Below, one piece after another: positions 10,795 through 22,592 of a stretch of DNA of 64,000 nt; positions within the stretch are counted from its first letter, which is position 1; each line of letters begins with the position of its first letter. The DNA comes from Owenia fusiformis (Eukaryota; Annelida; Polychaeta; Sabellida; Oweniidae), in contig CAIIXF020000008.1 of assembly GCA_903813345.2 (NCBI GenBank), positions 19,574,822-19,638,821 of the forward strand, written 5' to 3'. The notes beneath the pieces are model-generated. The model saw nothing but the letters and a program-made list of their open reading frames with translations, was not told the DNA's origin and searched no databases. Position numbers and translations under genes: made by a program.

Positions 10795-11775
10795 TTTTCG
10801 TGCTGCCATCTTTATATCGGCCCAGAACCTATGATTTTTGCTGTAACTCGAAAAGTAGTGGAGCGATTTTGTTCATATTTGGTATGTGAATACTATAAAC
10901 ATTGCACACTGTCTAAAGACACTTTTGGTAGAAGGCGGCCATTTTGAAAAATGGCCACCATGTTAACGTATTTTACTATAACTAGAAAAGTAGTGGAGCG
11001 ATTTTGTTCATATTTGGTATGTGAATACTATAAGCATGGCACACTGTCCTATGACACTTTTGGTAGAAGGCAGCCATTTTGAAATTTTTTTTGAAAAATG
11101 GCCGCCATTTTAACGTATTTTATTATATCTCGAAAAGTAGTTAAGGGATTTTGTTCATATTTGGTATGTGAATACTATAAGCATGGCACACTGTCTAATG
11201 ACACTTTTGGTAGAAAGGTGGCCATTTTGAAAAATGGCCGCCATTTTAACGTATTTTACTATAACTCGAAAAGTAGTGAAGCCATTTTGTTTATATTTGG
11301 TATGTGAATACTAAAAGCATGGCACACTGTCTAATGACACTTTTTGTAGAAGGTGCCCATTTTAACGTATTTTACTATAACTTGAAAAGTAGTTCAGCGA
11401 TTTTGTTCATATTTGGTATGTTTCATTTTTTATATGTGAATACTATAAGCATGGCACACTGTCTAATGACACTTTGGGTAGTAGGCGGCCATTTTGAAAA
11501 ATAGCCACCATTTTTAAGTTTTTTTACTATAACTTGAAAAGTAGTGAAGCGATTTTGTTCATATTTGATATGTGAATACTCATGAGCCTTGCACACTGTC
11601 TCATGACACTTCAGATAGTAGGCGGCCATTTTAAAAAATGGCTGTCATTTTTACACTTTTCACTATAACTCGAAAAGTAGTGGAGCGATTTTTTGTTCAT
11701 ATTTGATATGTGAATACTCTAAGCATGGCACATTTCTAATAAAACTTTGGAGAGTCAAAATGGCCACCATTTTTA
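10795..11775. repeat. About 140-bp tandem satellite with GGCCGCCATTTT motifs
   Basis: The landmark GAAAAGTAGTGGAGCGATTT recurs about seven times (near 10850, 10986, 11128, 11270, 11383, 11534 and 11680). Each unit contains TTTGGTATGTGAATACTATA, GCATGGCACACTGTCTAATG and a palindromic GGCGGCCATTTTGAAAAATG-type core. Unit length varies from about 113 to 151 bp through small deletions. Short open frames across it are by-products. Confidence 0.9.
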
Positions 11776-12070
11776 TGTGTGTTATTTTACAAGTACATGT
11801 GTGCGATTTTTCAAAAATTTTATAGGTGGCTACTTAAAAGCGTATTATTTCTTCTGATGACAACTTGGCTAGTGAGCAACCATTTTGAAAATGGTGACCT
11901 TTCTGGTGTGTTGTTTTATGATATTTGCTATATATTTCGTTTGTAAAAATGCCAGCCATTTCTGTTCGATGGGATTCGCTACGCTTTGGCGTTGCCGTTG
12001 TTCTGGTTCTAATTTTGCCAGTGTACTAAAGATTGCGACATGTGTGTTGATATCCACGACATTTAATGTA

Positions 12071-13560
12071 CCCTCTGTATCAAAAGTCTTTTCCTATTAA
12101 GGAAAACCTCAAATAATTTTTGTAAATGGCAAGTAAACTTAATGAAACTTTTCACACATACTTTAAGGCATATAATACACACTATCCGGAAATTAATTAA
12201 GACAATTGATTAATTTTTACATACAGAACATAGCATATACCAAAAACACCGATGTGACTTTTTCCAAGTTTGTGACGTCAAACTTACTCAAGATTGCCAA
12301 ACTGACCAAAGTCTGGCTGCTCTGTAAAACTAAGCGGACAAAGGTATTTATAATTTGTATATAAAATGCTAATTTTGAGCAATCAGAATATGTTATAGAC
12401 TTAAGAAATATAGACCGAAGAGCAGAGGTTATATTGTCGAATACACCCCGCAGGGCTATGCACAAATGTTCTCTGTACCCAGAACGACCGAAGGGAGTGA
12501 GGGGTTCAAAAGCCTTTGTGCCTAAGGTCTATACGTATTACGATTCGAACATGAAAACCCACCAAAATGTTCCGAATATTCATTATGGTCCGCCATTACT
12601 ACGACCTGCCGTTATGACGTCACACATTACCCGTATTACCAGGGGTATTCTTCGCGAATACACCCCGGTGAAATGTTGAATACACAGTCATGTTCGAATC
12701 TATAATATAGACTCGGCGAGTCAGTTGCCATGTTGTTGATGTTTATAGACCAGTGATGTCACAAGTAAATCTCATCTTGCACGTGTGACTTTTAAGGATG
12801 AAAGATGGCAATATCTTGCATGGGGTAAAGATGGCTGTATCTTTGTTAGTCATATGAGAAAGCTGTATAATAACAATGCAAAAGCCCTTACACTTGTGTC
12901 TTAAAACAATGCTGCCTAAATGTTCATTGTTATGCAGTATTCCCTTAATTCTTACCCCTTTCCTGCCCAATGAAATCAATTAGTAAACTTTTGTGACAAA
13001 TGTGTCAATTTGATTTTCTCATGCGTTTATCTTCTCAATATTCTTGATGTAATTTTTGTATTTAATTCAAATGAATCTATCATATTTTCATTTTATTGCA
13101 ATAATTTTGAATAATAATGCATCGAACATTGATACATTAATGATAGCAGTGCTTATTGTGATGACATATATCTGAATTCCTCAAATAAATAGGGCTGTTT
13201 ATGAAATGTATGGTGACATCCATTGTATATTAAATAACATATTTTGTTCATAATTAGCATTAACGACTTTTGTCTGCGTACTTTTACAGAGCAACCTGAT
13301 TTAAAGTGATTTTGGTCAGTTTGGCTATCCGAGGTAAGTTTGACGTCACAAAATTGGAAAAAGTCACATCGGTGTTCTAGGTATATGCTATGTTCTAAAT
13401 GTGATATTTTGAGAAAAAATTAATCAACTGTCTCCAAATTTACACAGAAGGTGTATTATATGCCTTAAATTATGTGTGAAAAGTCTCATCACGTTAACTT
13501 GCCATTTACAAAAGTTATTCGAGGTTTTCCTAAATAGGAAAAGACTTTTGATACAGAGGG
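12071..13560. mobile_element. 1.49-kb non-autonomous DNA transposon with about 250-bp TIRs
   Basis: The left end CCCTCTGTATCAAAAGTCTT and right end AAGACTTTTGATACAGAGGG are exact inverted complements. The inverted similarity continues inward about 250 bp, including a TGACGTCA-type GACGTCA and a GGCAATCTTGAG/ACCTCGGATAGCC region. TA flanks both ends (12069-12070, 13561-13562), the Tc1/mariner-type signature. The interior (12430-13250) has a nested palindrome around GAATACACCCCG (12440 and 12655) but no transposase. Confidence 0.85.
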
Positions 13561-13761
13561 TATGCTATTTTGTTGCCAACACAACGGGCACAGGTAATGG
13601 TGACCAGAGAAATGTTAAGAATTGTTTGATTTTTTTTAAAACAGCTTTAGTAATGAATTTTTGGAAAAAGGTTTTGTTTTTGCGGCTAATATGGACTATG
13701 AGTTCATATCATGTAATGTATAAATTGTGTCGATATTTTCTGACATGTTAATAAAATATTT

Positions 13762-14040
13762 ATTCCATAGTTAGCATGATATTCATAGGATAACATGTCA
13801 AAATAAAAACGGTATTTTTGTAATCAGTGGTAAAATATGATATTTTTGAAAAATCTTCACTTAACCAAAGCATACGGTGTTTAACCCATGACATACGGCG
13901 CCGTATGCTATGAATTGTGGATATTTGTTACTTCAGACTCAAAACGAGGCTAAGTGTCAACATCGCCGGATCGTTTGGAAAATATGAATTAAATCACTTA
14001 ATTTCCAACGATTCTGATGATGTCACTTTAACTATGGAAT
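13762..14040. mobile_element. MITE with ATTCCATAGTTA ends, copy 2
   Basis: This 279-bp element begins ATTCCATAGTTA and ends AACTATGGAAT. It is the reverse-complement sibling of 8132-8406, sharing the GCATACGGCGCCGTATGC-like palindromic core. Confidence 0.82.
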
Positions 14041-14067
14041 AAAAAGAACATCCTATTTTTACTCGTG

Positions 14068-14123
14068 ATATGATTTTAATCCACTCATGGATATTGATAT
14101 CCATTCGTGGATAAAAATCATAT
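14068..14123. repeat. 56-bp hairpin around GGATATTGATATCC
   Basis: ATATGATTTTAATCCACTCA on the left is mirrored by GTGGATAAAAATCATAT on the right, with the loop at TG. It abuts MITE copy 2. A similar GATATTGATATC core occurs at about 61310. Confidence 0.6.
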
Positions 14124-14892
14124 TACTCATATATCATAGGATATCCTCTATATCTACGACGTTTGATAATCAAATATTAGTATTCTCCGACACATGCTTA
14201 ACACATGCATTTTGGAAATTAAATGTAATCAAGAATTTATATAACAATCATTTAAATACTTCTTTCAGTTAGATTAATTTCTAAAATAATCCTTCGAAAT
14301 CAGATATGTGCATAGAGATATTTGAATTTTTGGAGGATACCAAATATATAATAGACAGCATAACTTAAATTCACAACAGAAATAACAATATTTTGTCTGA
14401 TATTTTCGTTATATGTCATTTCATAGTTTTCAACAAATGATACAGCAACAATGTTAATTAAAGCAGTGAGTTGGAGGATACGAATATTTGACAAAAAATA
14501 TATAAAGAGTAAAAGTAATTTCATTTCATGGGTAACACATATTTAATATTGCCATTTTGAGAAATAATCGCAAACATAATTCATTTAGCGGCTGTAAAAT
14601 ATCACCACAATCAATTTGCTTTATGTGCTGTAATTCGAGTTCAAGTATGACACAAAAATCCAAATTTTATTTTTTGTCAAAAATTCCATCATCTTCATAT
14701 TGCATATTGCCTGAAACATTAACTTATCTTAGATTTGACATTATAACACATAGTGTAGTACTTTTATTGCTGTATTAAAATACTCACGAGTGAGGTTAAC
14801 CTTAGTGCTTAATAGCAAAACTGCAATTGTCCAGCTCAAAGCAATCTTCATATTTGCGATCGCTAGCTACGTGTGCGTGTTTTTGTGTATAA
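14124..14892. other. AT-rich stretch without genes
   Basis: Short open frames occur on both strands but have AT-driven composition and no domain. No repeat boundary was recognised. Confidence 0.45.
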
Positions 14893-17209
14893 TATGGTTG
14901 GCCTATTAGTATAAAGAATGCATGCGTTGTTTACGGGTGTGTAGGCGTTAATTACGCTCGTGTAGATGTAAAATTACGCCCGTGCTGACGAAAAATTACG
15001 CCTGTGTAGGCGTAAATTACGCCCGTGAAGAAGTAAATTCTACGGGCGTTCAGAATACATTTACAGGCGTGAACTTACGGCGTTAAAATTATTAATTACG
15101 GGCGTTAAGACTGTTATTTTACACGCGCTGAGAAACATCTTCACGCCCGTGGAGTTTATTTTTAGCGCCGTAAATTATGAACCAATCAGAACCTTACTTA
15201 CAAGATGATTTAATGCATCCTTGCTAAAAGAGCAACTCCGAGATACTTGCGCTAGTAAACAACAATCAGAAGCCTGCTTACATTTTAGTGTGTTGCATTG
15301 AGGTCCTTAAATATTCGTTCAAGATTGAACTAGATTTAACCAAAGAAGTATTCATTTTTTAGTAAATCATATTAAAAGGCAAATTGAAGAGACATGTACT
15401 GTGTTGGCAGTTATCAACACCCATTGTAGAAACGACAAAATTGCAGAATATTTTGAGAAGGTATACATGTTTGGTTTCTAAATACGATGATTTTTGGATA
15501 ATTCTCCAATCTAGGCGTCGGCTTCAGAGGTAGGCTAGGCAGGGACCTATTAAGCTCACACGCATTGCAGCTTACAGTCTCATTATACAGTCAGAAAAAA
15601 AAAATACAGTCAGATCGCTAGTGTATCCCTCTAAAGGATGTGTCCAGATACTAGAATTATAGTATCTGATCAACTGCAAATTGACTCTAGACTATATCCT
15701 GCAGATCTGGCATTTTTTGAAAATGTACTGAAAATGTCAAATGAGCCTATATACCTAGTATACCTAGCCAACATATGTTCAAATTTGGTGTTAGGGAGAT
15801 GTGTACACTCCCCTCCATAAGTTTGGCAACCTTTTTTCTCCATTGAATTACGTGTTAAAGCCTCTTTACGTTTGAATTTTTATTTACTTGACCGGCGATG
15901 AAATAACTTATAATATTAATGGAAACGTAACTTGACTTTATTTCCAATACCTCCAAATTTTCTCAATTTTTTTCCTCAATTACAATAGGTCGAAAATTGA
16001 TGATAAATTTGGTGAATTTTTGAAAATCGTCATTCCCATGTAATCCAATGGGAAATGGAGGGTTCGGGGCAAATCAGAAATCAGGATATCTTTTCAGTAA
16101 AAGATTCAGCAAAAAATATTTTCATATAGAAAATTGAATTGTCTAACTTTTTTGAACACTAAGTGTTTAGTTTATTTGATGAATATTAAAGTTACAGCGC
16201 TTCAAAGTCATTTTTGAAAAGAATTTTCGCCTCCTGTGTTATTTCAATGGGAGAGTTTTTTTGAAAAACAATTTTGACTTTAAAGCCCTATAACTTTGTT
16301 GAACCTGAAGAAACATATCATTTTTTGTTAAATAAAGTTAGCAAATTCAATTACCTGCCTAACTCGTATTTTTTGCAAGGACTCGGATGGATGGATATTC
16401 TGTCATATGACTTGCGGCAAACCTACCATTTCCCATTGGTTAACATGGAAATGTCGATTTTCAAAAATTTATCAAATTCATCATCAATTTTCGACCTACT
16501 GTAATTGAGGAAAAAAATTGAGAAAATTTGGAGGTATTGGAATTAAAGTCAAATTACGTTTCCATCAATAGTATAAGTATTTTCATCGCAGGTTAAGTAA
16601 ATAAAAAGTCAAAGGTAAAGAGGCTTTAACACGTAGTTCAATGGGGGAAAAAAGGTTGCCAAACTTATGGAGGGGAGTGTACTTTTTGGAATCTTTATGC
16701 AGCCGTCTTTATATGTCACATGTTATTTCCAGGAATACATAACTCATTTAATATACGATGTACATCTTTCACATTTGCACAAATAGTGCACCGAGACACC
16801 CAGAAAATAAATAATATTTCATATGCCTCGAATTGCAACAGTTGTTCCTGGCACAATCATGAGTATGTTATTAACTTGCACAAGGATCTTGGAGTTGTAC
16901 TTTTAGCTATAATGCATCGTATCATCATGTAAGCAAGATGCTGATTGGTTCATAATTCACGGCGCTAAAATGAACTCGACGGGCGTATAGATGTTTTTCA
17001 ACGGGTGTTAGATACTGTCTTGACGCCCGCTATTGAACATTTTAACGCCGTTAGTTTACGCCTGTATTTGTTTTAACGCGTATAGAATTCACTTCTTAAC
17101 GGGCGTAATTAACGCTTTGACGGGCGTAATTAACGCCTACACGGGCGTAATTAACGCCTACACACCCGTAAACAACGCATGTAATCTTTATACTAATAGG
17201 CCAACCATA
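14893..17209. mobile_element. TIR element with GGGCGT subterminal minisatellites
   Basis: The left end TATGGTTGGCCTATTAGTAT and right end ATACTAATAGGCCAACCATA are exact inverted complements and continue inward (AAAG, then GCGTTGTTTACGGGTGTG). Both arms then carry arrays of a unit resembling ACGGGCGTAATTAACGCCTA (14935-15180 and 16975-17170). Inner inverted segments (GAACCAATCAG, AATTATGAACC) follow. GTATAA flanks both outer ends, a possible 6-bp target duplication. Removing the nested element at 15806-16679 leaves about 1.44 kb, all non-coding. The superfamily is uncertain. Confidence 0.8.
15806..16679. mobile_element. Foldback element, TIR CACTCCCCTCCATAAG, nested
   Basis: CACTCCCCTCCATAAGTTTG at the left is matched by CAAACTTATGGAGGGGAGTG at the right, and the two arms are inverted for about 400 bp each, leaving only a short centre. 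TA flanks both ends (15804-15805, 16680-16681). The terminal AAGTTTGGCAACC resembles Tc1/mariner termini. It interrupts the 14893-17209 element, so it is the younger of the two. Confidence 0.85.
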
Positions 17210-18456
17210 GTATAAAGTTATAACCGCTCGTACTATACTTATGGCAATGCGACTATCACATAATCTGAGGCTTTTTCAACCTTCCCGTGTATGTCATACA
17301 TGGCATGCCATTTCAAAGAATATTATTTTATATACTGGTATTCAAATCATTCATCTGATGCAGGTATAACATCTTGAAGTGTCAGATATACAGCCGGGTA
17401 TTTATGCGTTTGCCCTCGTCTACTGTCAGTCGTTTTATGAAGAAAGTAGCACCAGGAAGAATTGCCATACTTGCAGGTAGATGATGAAAGGTTGAAAAGC
17501 TGCTTATTCGCAGAAAAATGAACCAGTACATACAATGACTCACGAAATTCTTCAGCTTCTATTTTTGCCCGTGGAACATCTTTGGAACGCTCATTCGCTA
17601 TGATGTTCCTATTTTTCTATCCCAAAAGTCGCATGAACCTTGAATATATTTCTTTGTCTTTGATTTCTCGAGATATACTGTTGCATGAATCATTCCGATC
17701 TTTTCGGGATAAACAATCAATGATTCGTACCCTTTGCATTCGTTTGACATCACTTCTTAAAAGAGAGCTTCGTCTTCTTCTGTAGTTTAACTAGACTCTG
17801 CATGCAGGGTAAATGATTCGTATCAAATGGATGGACTTGTTCTTTCTCTTGATATCGGTGCCTAGCTTTCCTTAGATTCCTACCAAAGCAATGCTTAATA
17901 AGTTGCTTTAAGATGCTGTCTTTTGCTGTATCCTTGCATTGTATCCATGTTTGTTCTGCACTTTGGACCCCATCCCATAATGACTGAATCTCAGCACTAC
18001 AATGGGGTTTCAAGGTGATTTAGAACGTCTGTGGCTTGGATTGGTTTGTCGGGGTATCACGGTTCGCATAACCAGTCCATATTTGTCGACGACGTCGATG
18101 ATGTTATGGTTATGAAGAGTTGGTATTTGATCGACATATTATTTTTCATTTGTTATTTTATCTATTGTTTCCACTACTAGTTGAGAATTGAAGGACTGGC
18201 TCTTCATTAGTTAAGAAATCACCTGTAATTCCATTCTTTTACTAGTATTTTTATCTATTAGCCATTCCATCCCGGTATATTCATATCCCCAGATACGGTT
18301 CCAGAGGAATCCTGTGAACAAGAATACATGATGAAGTGCTTGAGAGACATTGAGGTTTAAAAGGGGTTACAAGCTAGAGTTAGGATTAAAATTTTGTATC
18401 TTAGTGTATAGTATACAATTGTTGACCTCTCCAAAGGTCAACCGGCAAAATTGTAT
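17210..18456. other. Intergenic region with an eroded minus-strand coding remnant
   Basis: Minus-strand frames at 17535-17347 and 18013-17750 have coding-like composition. The latter includes WIQCKDTAKDSILKQLIKH and FGRNLRKARHRYQEKEQ, reminiscent of the endonuclease-RT linker of LINE proteins, but no catalytic motif is visible. Bases 17730-17808 (CCCTTTGCATTCGTTTGAC onward) repeat at 27753-27832 inside an EPS8 intron. Nothing else was found. Confidence 0.3.
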
Positions 18457-19377
18457 AGTCTCAGTTTGGAGAACAGTCTCCTGGGCTAATGTTTTTTTAT
18501 GAAAATATAGAAATATCACACAAATAAAATTATATATATTCGAAAGAGGACATTTAAATCTACAAAATGAAAAAATATCAAAATTTCCCGAAGCAGGCGT
18601 AACGATTCTATAAAAGACAAGTCTCGATTTGGAGAAAGAAGTTCATCAGTGTAATGTGCTAATAATTTTTTTATGAAAAATACAGAAATATCACACAAAT
18701 TTTTTCATTCCGTCAAATTAAAACGGTAGCCAAATTAAGTATATCTTCTACAGTAAATGAGCACCCGGACTGTTTGTTTGAGTCTATTTTAGTGTATAGA
18801 ATTTATCAAAAAGTTGATATGATCCAAGTATCGCACAAGTTACGAGGGAGAATGTGCTTTAAATTGTAAGACTCGTGTATTTTAACATTGATCTTATTTA
18901 AGTAATTACAATATTCAATTATTATTTCAATACTGCGACTTCTTGTTTCAGTTATTGTTCCTTCCCTGGAGTGATAGGTGATCTCACAGCTACATCTCCT
19001 ATTGTGATGCCAAATCTGAAAAGACTAGTCTCGGTTTGGAGAACAAAGTTCATGAGTCTACTGCACGTCGCCTGCTTTGGACAATTTTGATATTTTTACA
19101 TATATCCATAATTTAATTTGGGTGATATCTCGATATTTTTCATAATAGAACATTTACATGTAGCGCAGTACACTGATGAACTTTTTTCTCCAAATCGAGA
19201 CTTTTATTGAATCAGTACTGCAGGTTTCGCCTGCTTCGGAAAATTTTGATATTTTTACATTTTGTAGATTTAAATGTCTTCTTTTGAATGTTCATAATTT
19301 AATTTTGGTGATATTTCTATATTTTCCATGAAAAAAAATTATTAGCCCAGGACACTGTTCTCCAAACCAAGTCTTTT
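18457..19377. mobile_element. Palindromic MITE cluster, AGTCTCGGTTTGGAGAAC family
   Basis: AGTCTCAGTTTGGAGAACAG opens the region and GTTCTCCAAACCAAGTCTTT-like sequence closes it. Internal GTCTCGGTTTGGAGAAC (19030) and GTCTCGATTTGGAGAAAGAA (18622) blocks suggest at least two overlapping copies. AATATAGAAATATCACAC and ACATTTAAATCTACAAAATG blocks are shared with the cleaner single copy at 57740-58133. Confidence 0.75.
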
Positions 19378-19611
19378 CCCTTACATGTAGGTACCGAAAA
19401 TTGTGTATGTTCTTTGAAGTTTAATAGTAAATGCATGATCATTCTATTGGATTTATTCAAAGATCTCCACATGGAAGGAATTTTCATCTTTAGAATTTCT
19501 TCTACCAAATTGAAGAGGGACAAGAAAACATGAATTGCCTGTGAATATTTAACCTTAAGTTCTTTGATATTTGCTAGAGATGTAAAATCGTGGACATTCG
19601 ATCTACATGTA

Positions 19612-20863
19612 CAGGGTGTTCAAAAAGTAACAGGACTGGTGATGGCATTTTATTAAATATGCACCAATCGTCTTTAAAAACCGCTAAGTTTCGACAACAT
19701 ACCAATACATTTGGAATATGAAGTTCGGGTAGAGTTATGCTTGCTATAGTAACATGACATCGCAATACCCGAGGCAACATTCCACGCAGAATGTTACAGA
19801 GACATTAGGCATTTTGTACATCCCATATCAAAGTTGAAATGCAACAACTGGTGGGAAATACATTTGTTTTACATCATTTGATATTCCTATGTATTCTCTA
19901 TCTTGAAAAATAGGCCGCTCCTCTTGGTCAGTAAAAGAGTAGTACTCTGTATCCATGACAAAAACACATGAGTGAACCCTATTTGAGGACATGTCACGCA
20001 GGGTCGATTGGACAAGTTGGAGAAGGTCGTTCTATTCTTTAAAGGGTTCCGATAAGCATCCCGTATAAAAACAATATGGCGGCTCCAGGCGAATCGACTG
20101 GATCAGTCCATTTTTAAGAAATAAGGGGAGTTCTGTAAAATACAGTTTATTGAAATTGTCTTTGAGATAAAGTAATCCGTTTATAATGATTTTGAAAACA
20201 TTATCCATAGAGTGATTGCGTTCAAAGAATATTTACAACAGCCAATATAAATCCTTGAATTAGAACTGCTTTGTTTCATTTGTAGGATATTTCATATACC
20301 AAGCTGTGTGCTATTACGTTATGGGGAAATTTAGATGTCAATTTTTCCTTATTATACACAAATAGAAGATCCTGAAACTTCACCCATAAATGTGGAATTG
20401 ATTTGTCAAAATAAAAATCACCGTTTTATAAATATGTGACGATCTATAATATACTTAATATGCTATATAACAGTTAGAGGTGTTGACACAACGACCTCGA
20501 GCCTGTGAACCCTTGAGTATTATTCCGGGATCGGGCCTTTTATACTAAACGGTGAGCAACACCAGAAACGAGCGTTCGATTTGCTAAACGATATGCGTCA
20601 CCCTTTAAAGGTCTTACAGCACTGATTAGCATTCCGTTCTCAATACAAGTAAAAATGAGATATTGCATGATCAGAAGAGAATGGTGCATGGTTTCAGACC
20701 TCAAGACCTAGTAACTATAACTCTACCCGCATTTCATCATTTCTTCTGAAACTTCAGGAATTTAGTTTAAATACTCCAAAGTACATTATGTAAAATTTTG
20801 AAGATGATTGGTGCATATTTAACAAATAACCAGCACCAGTCCTGTTACTTTTGGAACACCCTG
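19612..20863. mobile_element. 1.25-kb non-autonomous mariner-like element, TIR CAGGGTGTTC
   Basis: CAGGGTGTTCAAAAAGTAAC at the left and GTTACTTTTGGAACACCCTG at the right are inverted complements with one mismatch. The similarity runs about 60 bp (GGTGCATATTTAA/TTAAATATGCACC). TA flanks both ends (19610-19611, 20864-20865). There is no transposase frame inside. Confidence 0.85.
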
Positions 20864-20865
20864 TA

Positions 20866-22592
20866 CATTGGTAAAATCATATCATACTGTGAACTTGAAT
20901 GTTATTTTGTTGGAGATTATTATTTATTTATTTTCCGATGTCTAATATATTGTTCATCATTTTTTCTTAAAACAGGGATGATGGCCAGATGTTTTAGACT
21001 CAGCCTGATGAGGTGCCAATGAAAATCCAACACAATACACAATATTGCCTGGGGAGTTCAAATCTCTCAGGTTGTAAAGTAATATTTTATATGTTATATA
21101 TGGTCTTAAGTACACTTAAATCCTTTCTTTTCATATGAAGTTTTTGAAATTTTTACTTCCTGAACTAAAAGTTGCTACTTGATAGAAATATTCCAAATTG
21201 TGTTTTAGACTATAAAATAGGTTTCTGTACGTTGTCAACTCAACTGTACGTTGATACATTTAAACTTAGAAAACCTCGAAGTAATCTTGCTCGTAACCTA
21301 ATGAATTTCAGTTTCATTGAAATACTCGAAGTAGCCTATAGCTTATATATCAGATTGGCTGTAAGGACTGTAATAAACATTACAAATGTGGAACCGGTAG
21401 AGCGATCGACACAAGAGAACACAAGGAACACAAGGACACTTTAACACTAATTAATCCTAAATAGTCTGCTGTTGCTGAACATATTGTGTCTCAGGCGCAT
21501 GTGATCAATTGGGATTATAAAATTCTGGACAGAGAACCACCCAGCGTAAAGTTAAGTAATGTAGCTGTATCCCAAGAGGCCTATTACAATCTTGTCACTT
21601 TTGTTTTTTACTTAAAGCTAGAAAATATTTTGATCCCCCAAGTAAGGGAGTAGGAGAGTAGGAGGACTTTATATGATTTCTAAAACTGAATAATGACAGG
21701 ATTTTTTAATTTTTGACCACTGGAAAGTTTAATAATTAATGTAGAAAATAAAAATCATAGGTCTACGGCGTTTTTTATATTGCTCTTCGATTTTTTTTTA
21801 TTTTGCATGTTTTTGTTTTATTTGTTGCTAGATATGTACCAAAGGGCAACAAAAATAAAGATACATTAAAATGATAAATTATGATTCATTGTTATCAAAA
21901 GTTTGTTTCAGTTTATTCCGTAAAAACTTATTTTTCAAAAGTGTGATGTCACGATATTTTTATGTACATGTCCAAAAAATGATACTCGTCAAATCAGTGC
22001 TCCTTATATAGTATAACATGGAGCCATCTATTCATGATACAACTGCCTTAATATAAATCTCTTTAATTTTATCATCTATCCTCCATAAAGCCGCGAATGA
22101 AGGAACATCCATGCATGAGTGACGCATATAAAGAGTAACGTAATCGAAATTACATTAGCTACATAGAACAACTGTTGTACTTATAATGTTTTACTTTGAA
22201 TTAGAAATGTATAAGACTTGAATAAACCTTTTGAAAGACGTTTGCATAGGTGAATGATATTCAACACACTTTGGAACTTTATATTACTTCGCCCTTGTGT
22301 GCACAATGTGAATTGTTTGTATAGCCACATTTAAACATTGTGAATGGCATTTGAACACCGAAAAGGTAAACTAAACAGGCATACAAAGTAAAAAGTTCAG
22401 GTCTCTTAAAGAACGAAGTTGTACATTATACAGGTTCCAAATCAGGGCGTGGACTGGTACCGTTAAAAATAAGACAAACGAATAAAACTAAGGCCAAGTT
22501 CATTTCTTCAGTCGTCACAACACACTAGTTGGGAATAATACCCGTGACGCTCTGCCGATATAATCTTAGTGGATTAAAAAACTGCTGAGAAG
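20866..22592. other. Region upstream of the EPS8-like gene
   Basis: Apart from the Penelope-like remnant no coding sequence was recognised. I looked here and further left for exons encoding an EPS8 PTB domain and saw none. If the gene has a PTB domain, its exons lie beyond the window or are too diverged to read by eye. Confidence 0.4.
21387..21645 (+). pseudogene. Penelope-like element remnant (GIY-YIG endonuclease end)
   Basis: Reading GGA ACC GGT AGA onward gives GTGRAIDTREHKEHKD, one TAG stop, then SAVAEHIVSQAHVINWDYK and ILDREPPSV. The GR-x-x-x-TR-x-x-EH pattern followed by SAVAEH and a W-x-x-x-x-x-LDRE segment is characteristic of the GIY-YIG endonuclease domain at the C-terminus of Penelope-like retroelements. 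Upstream reverse transcriptase is not recognisable. The in-frame stop and short length mark it as a fossil. Confidence 0.6.

Noticed and set aside
18516-18698. Small open frames inside the palindromic MITE cluster
   Set aside because: They are explained by the MITE sequence, which is non-coding in its cleaner copy at 57740-58133.
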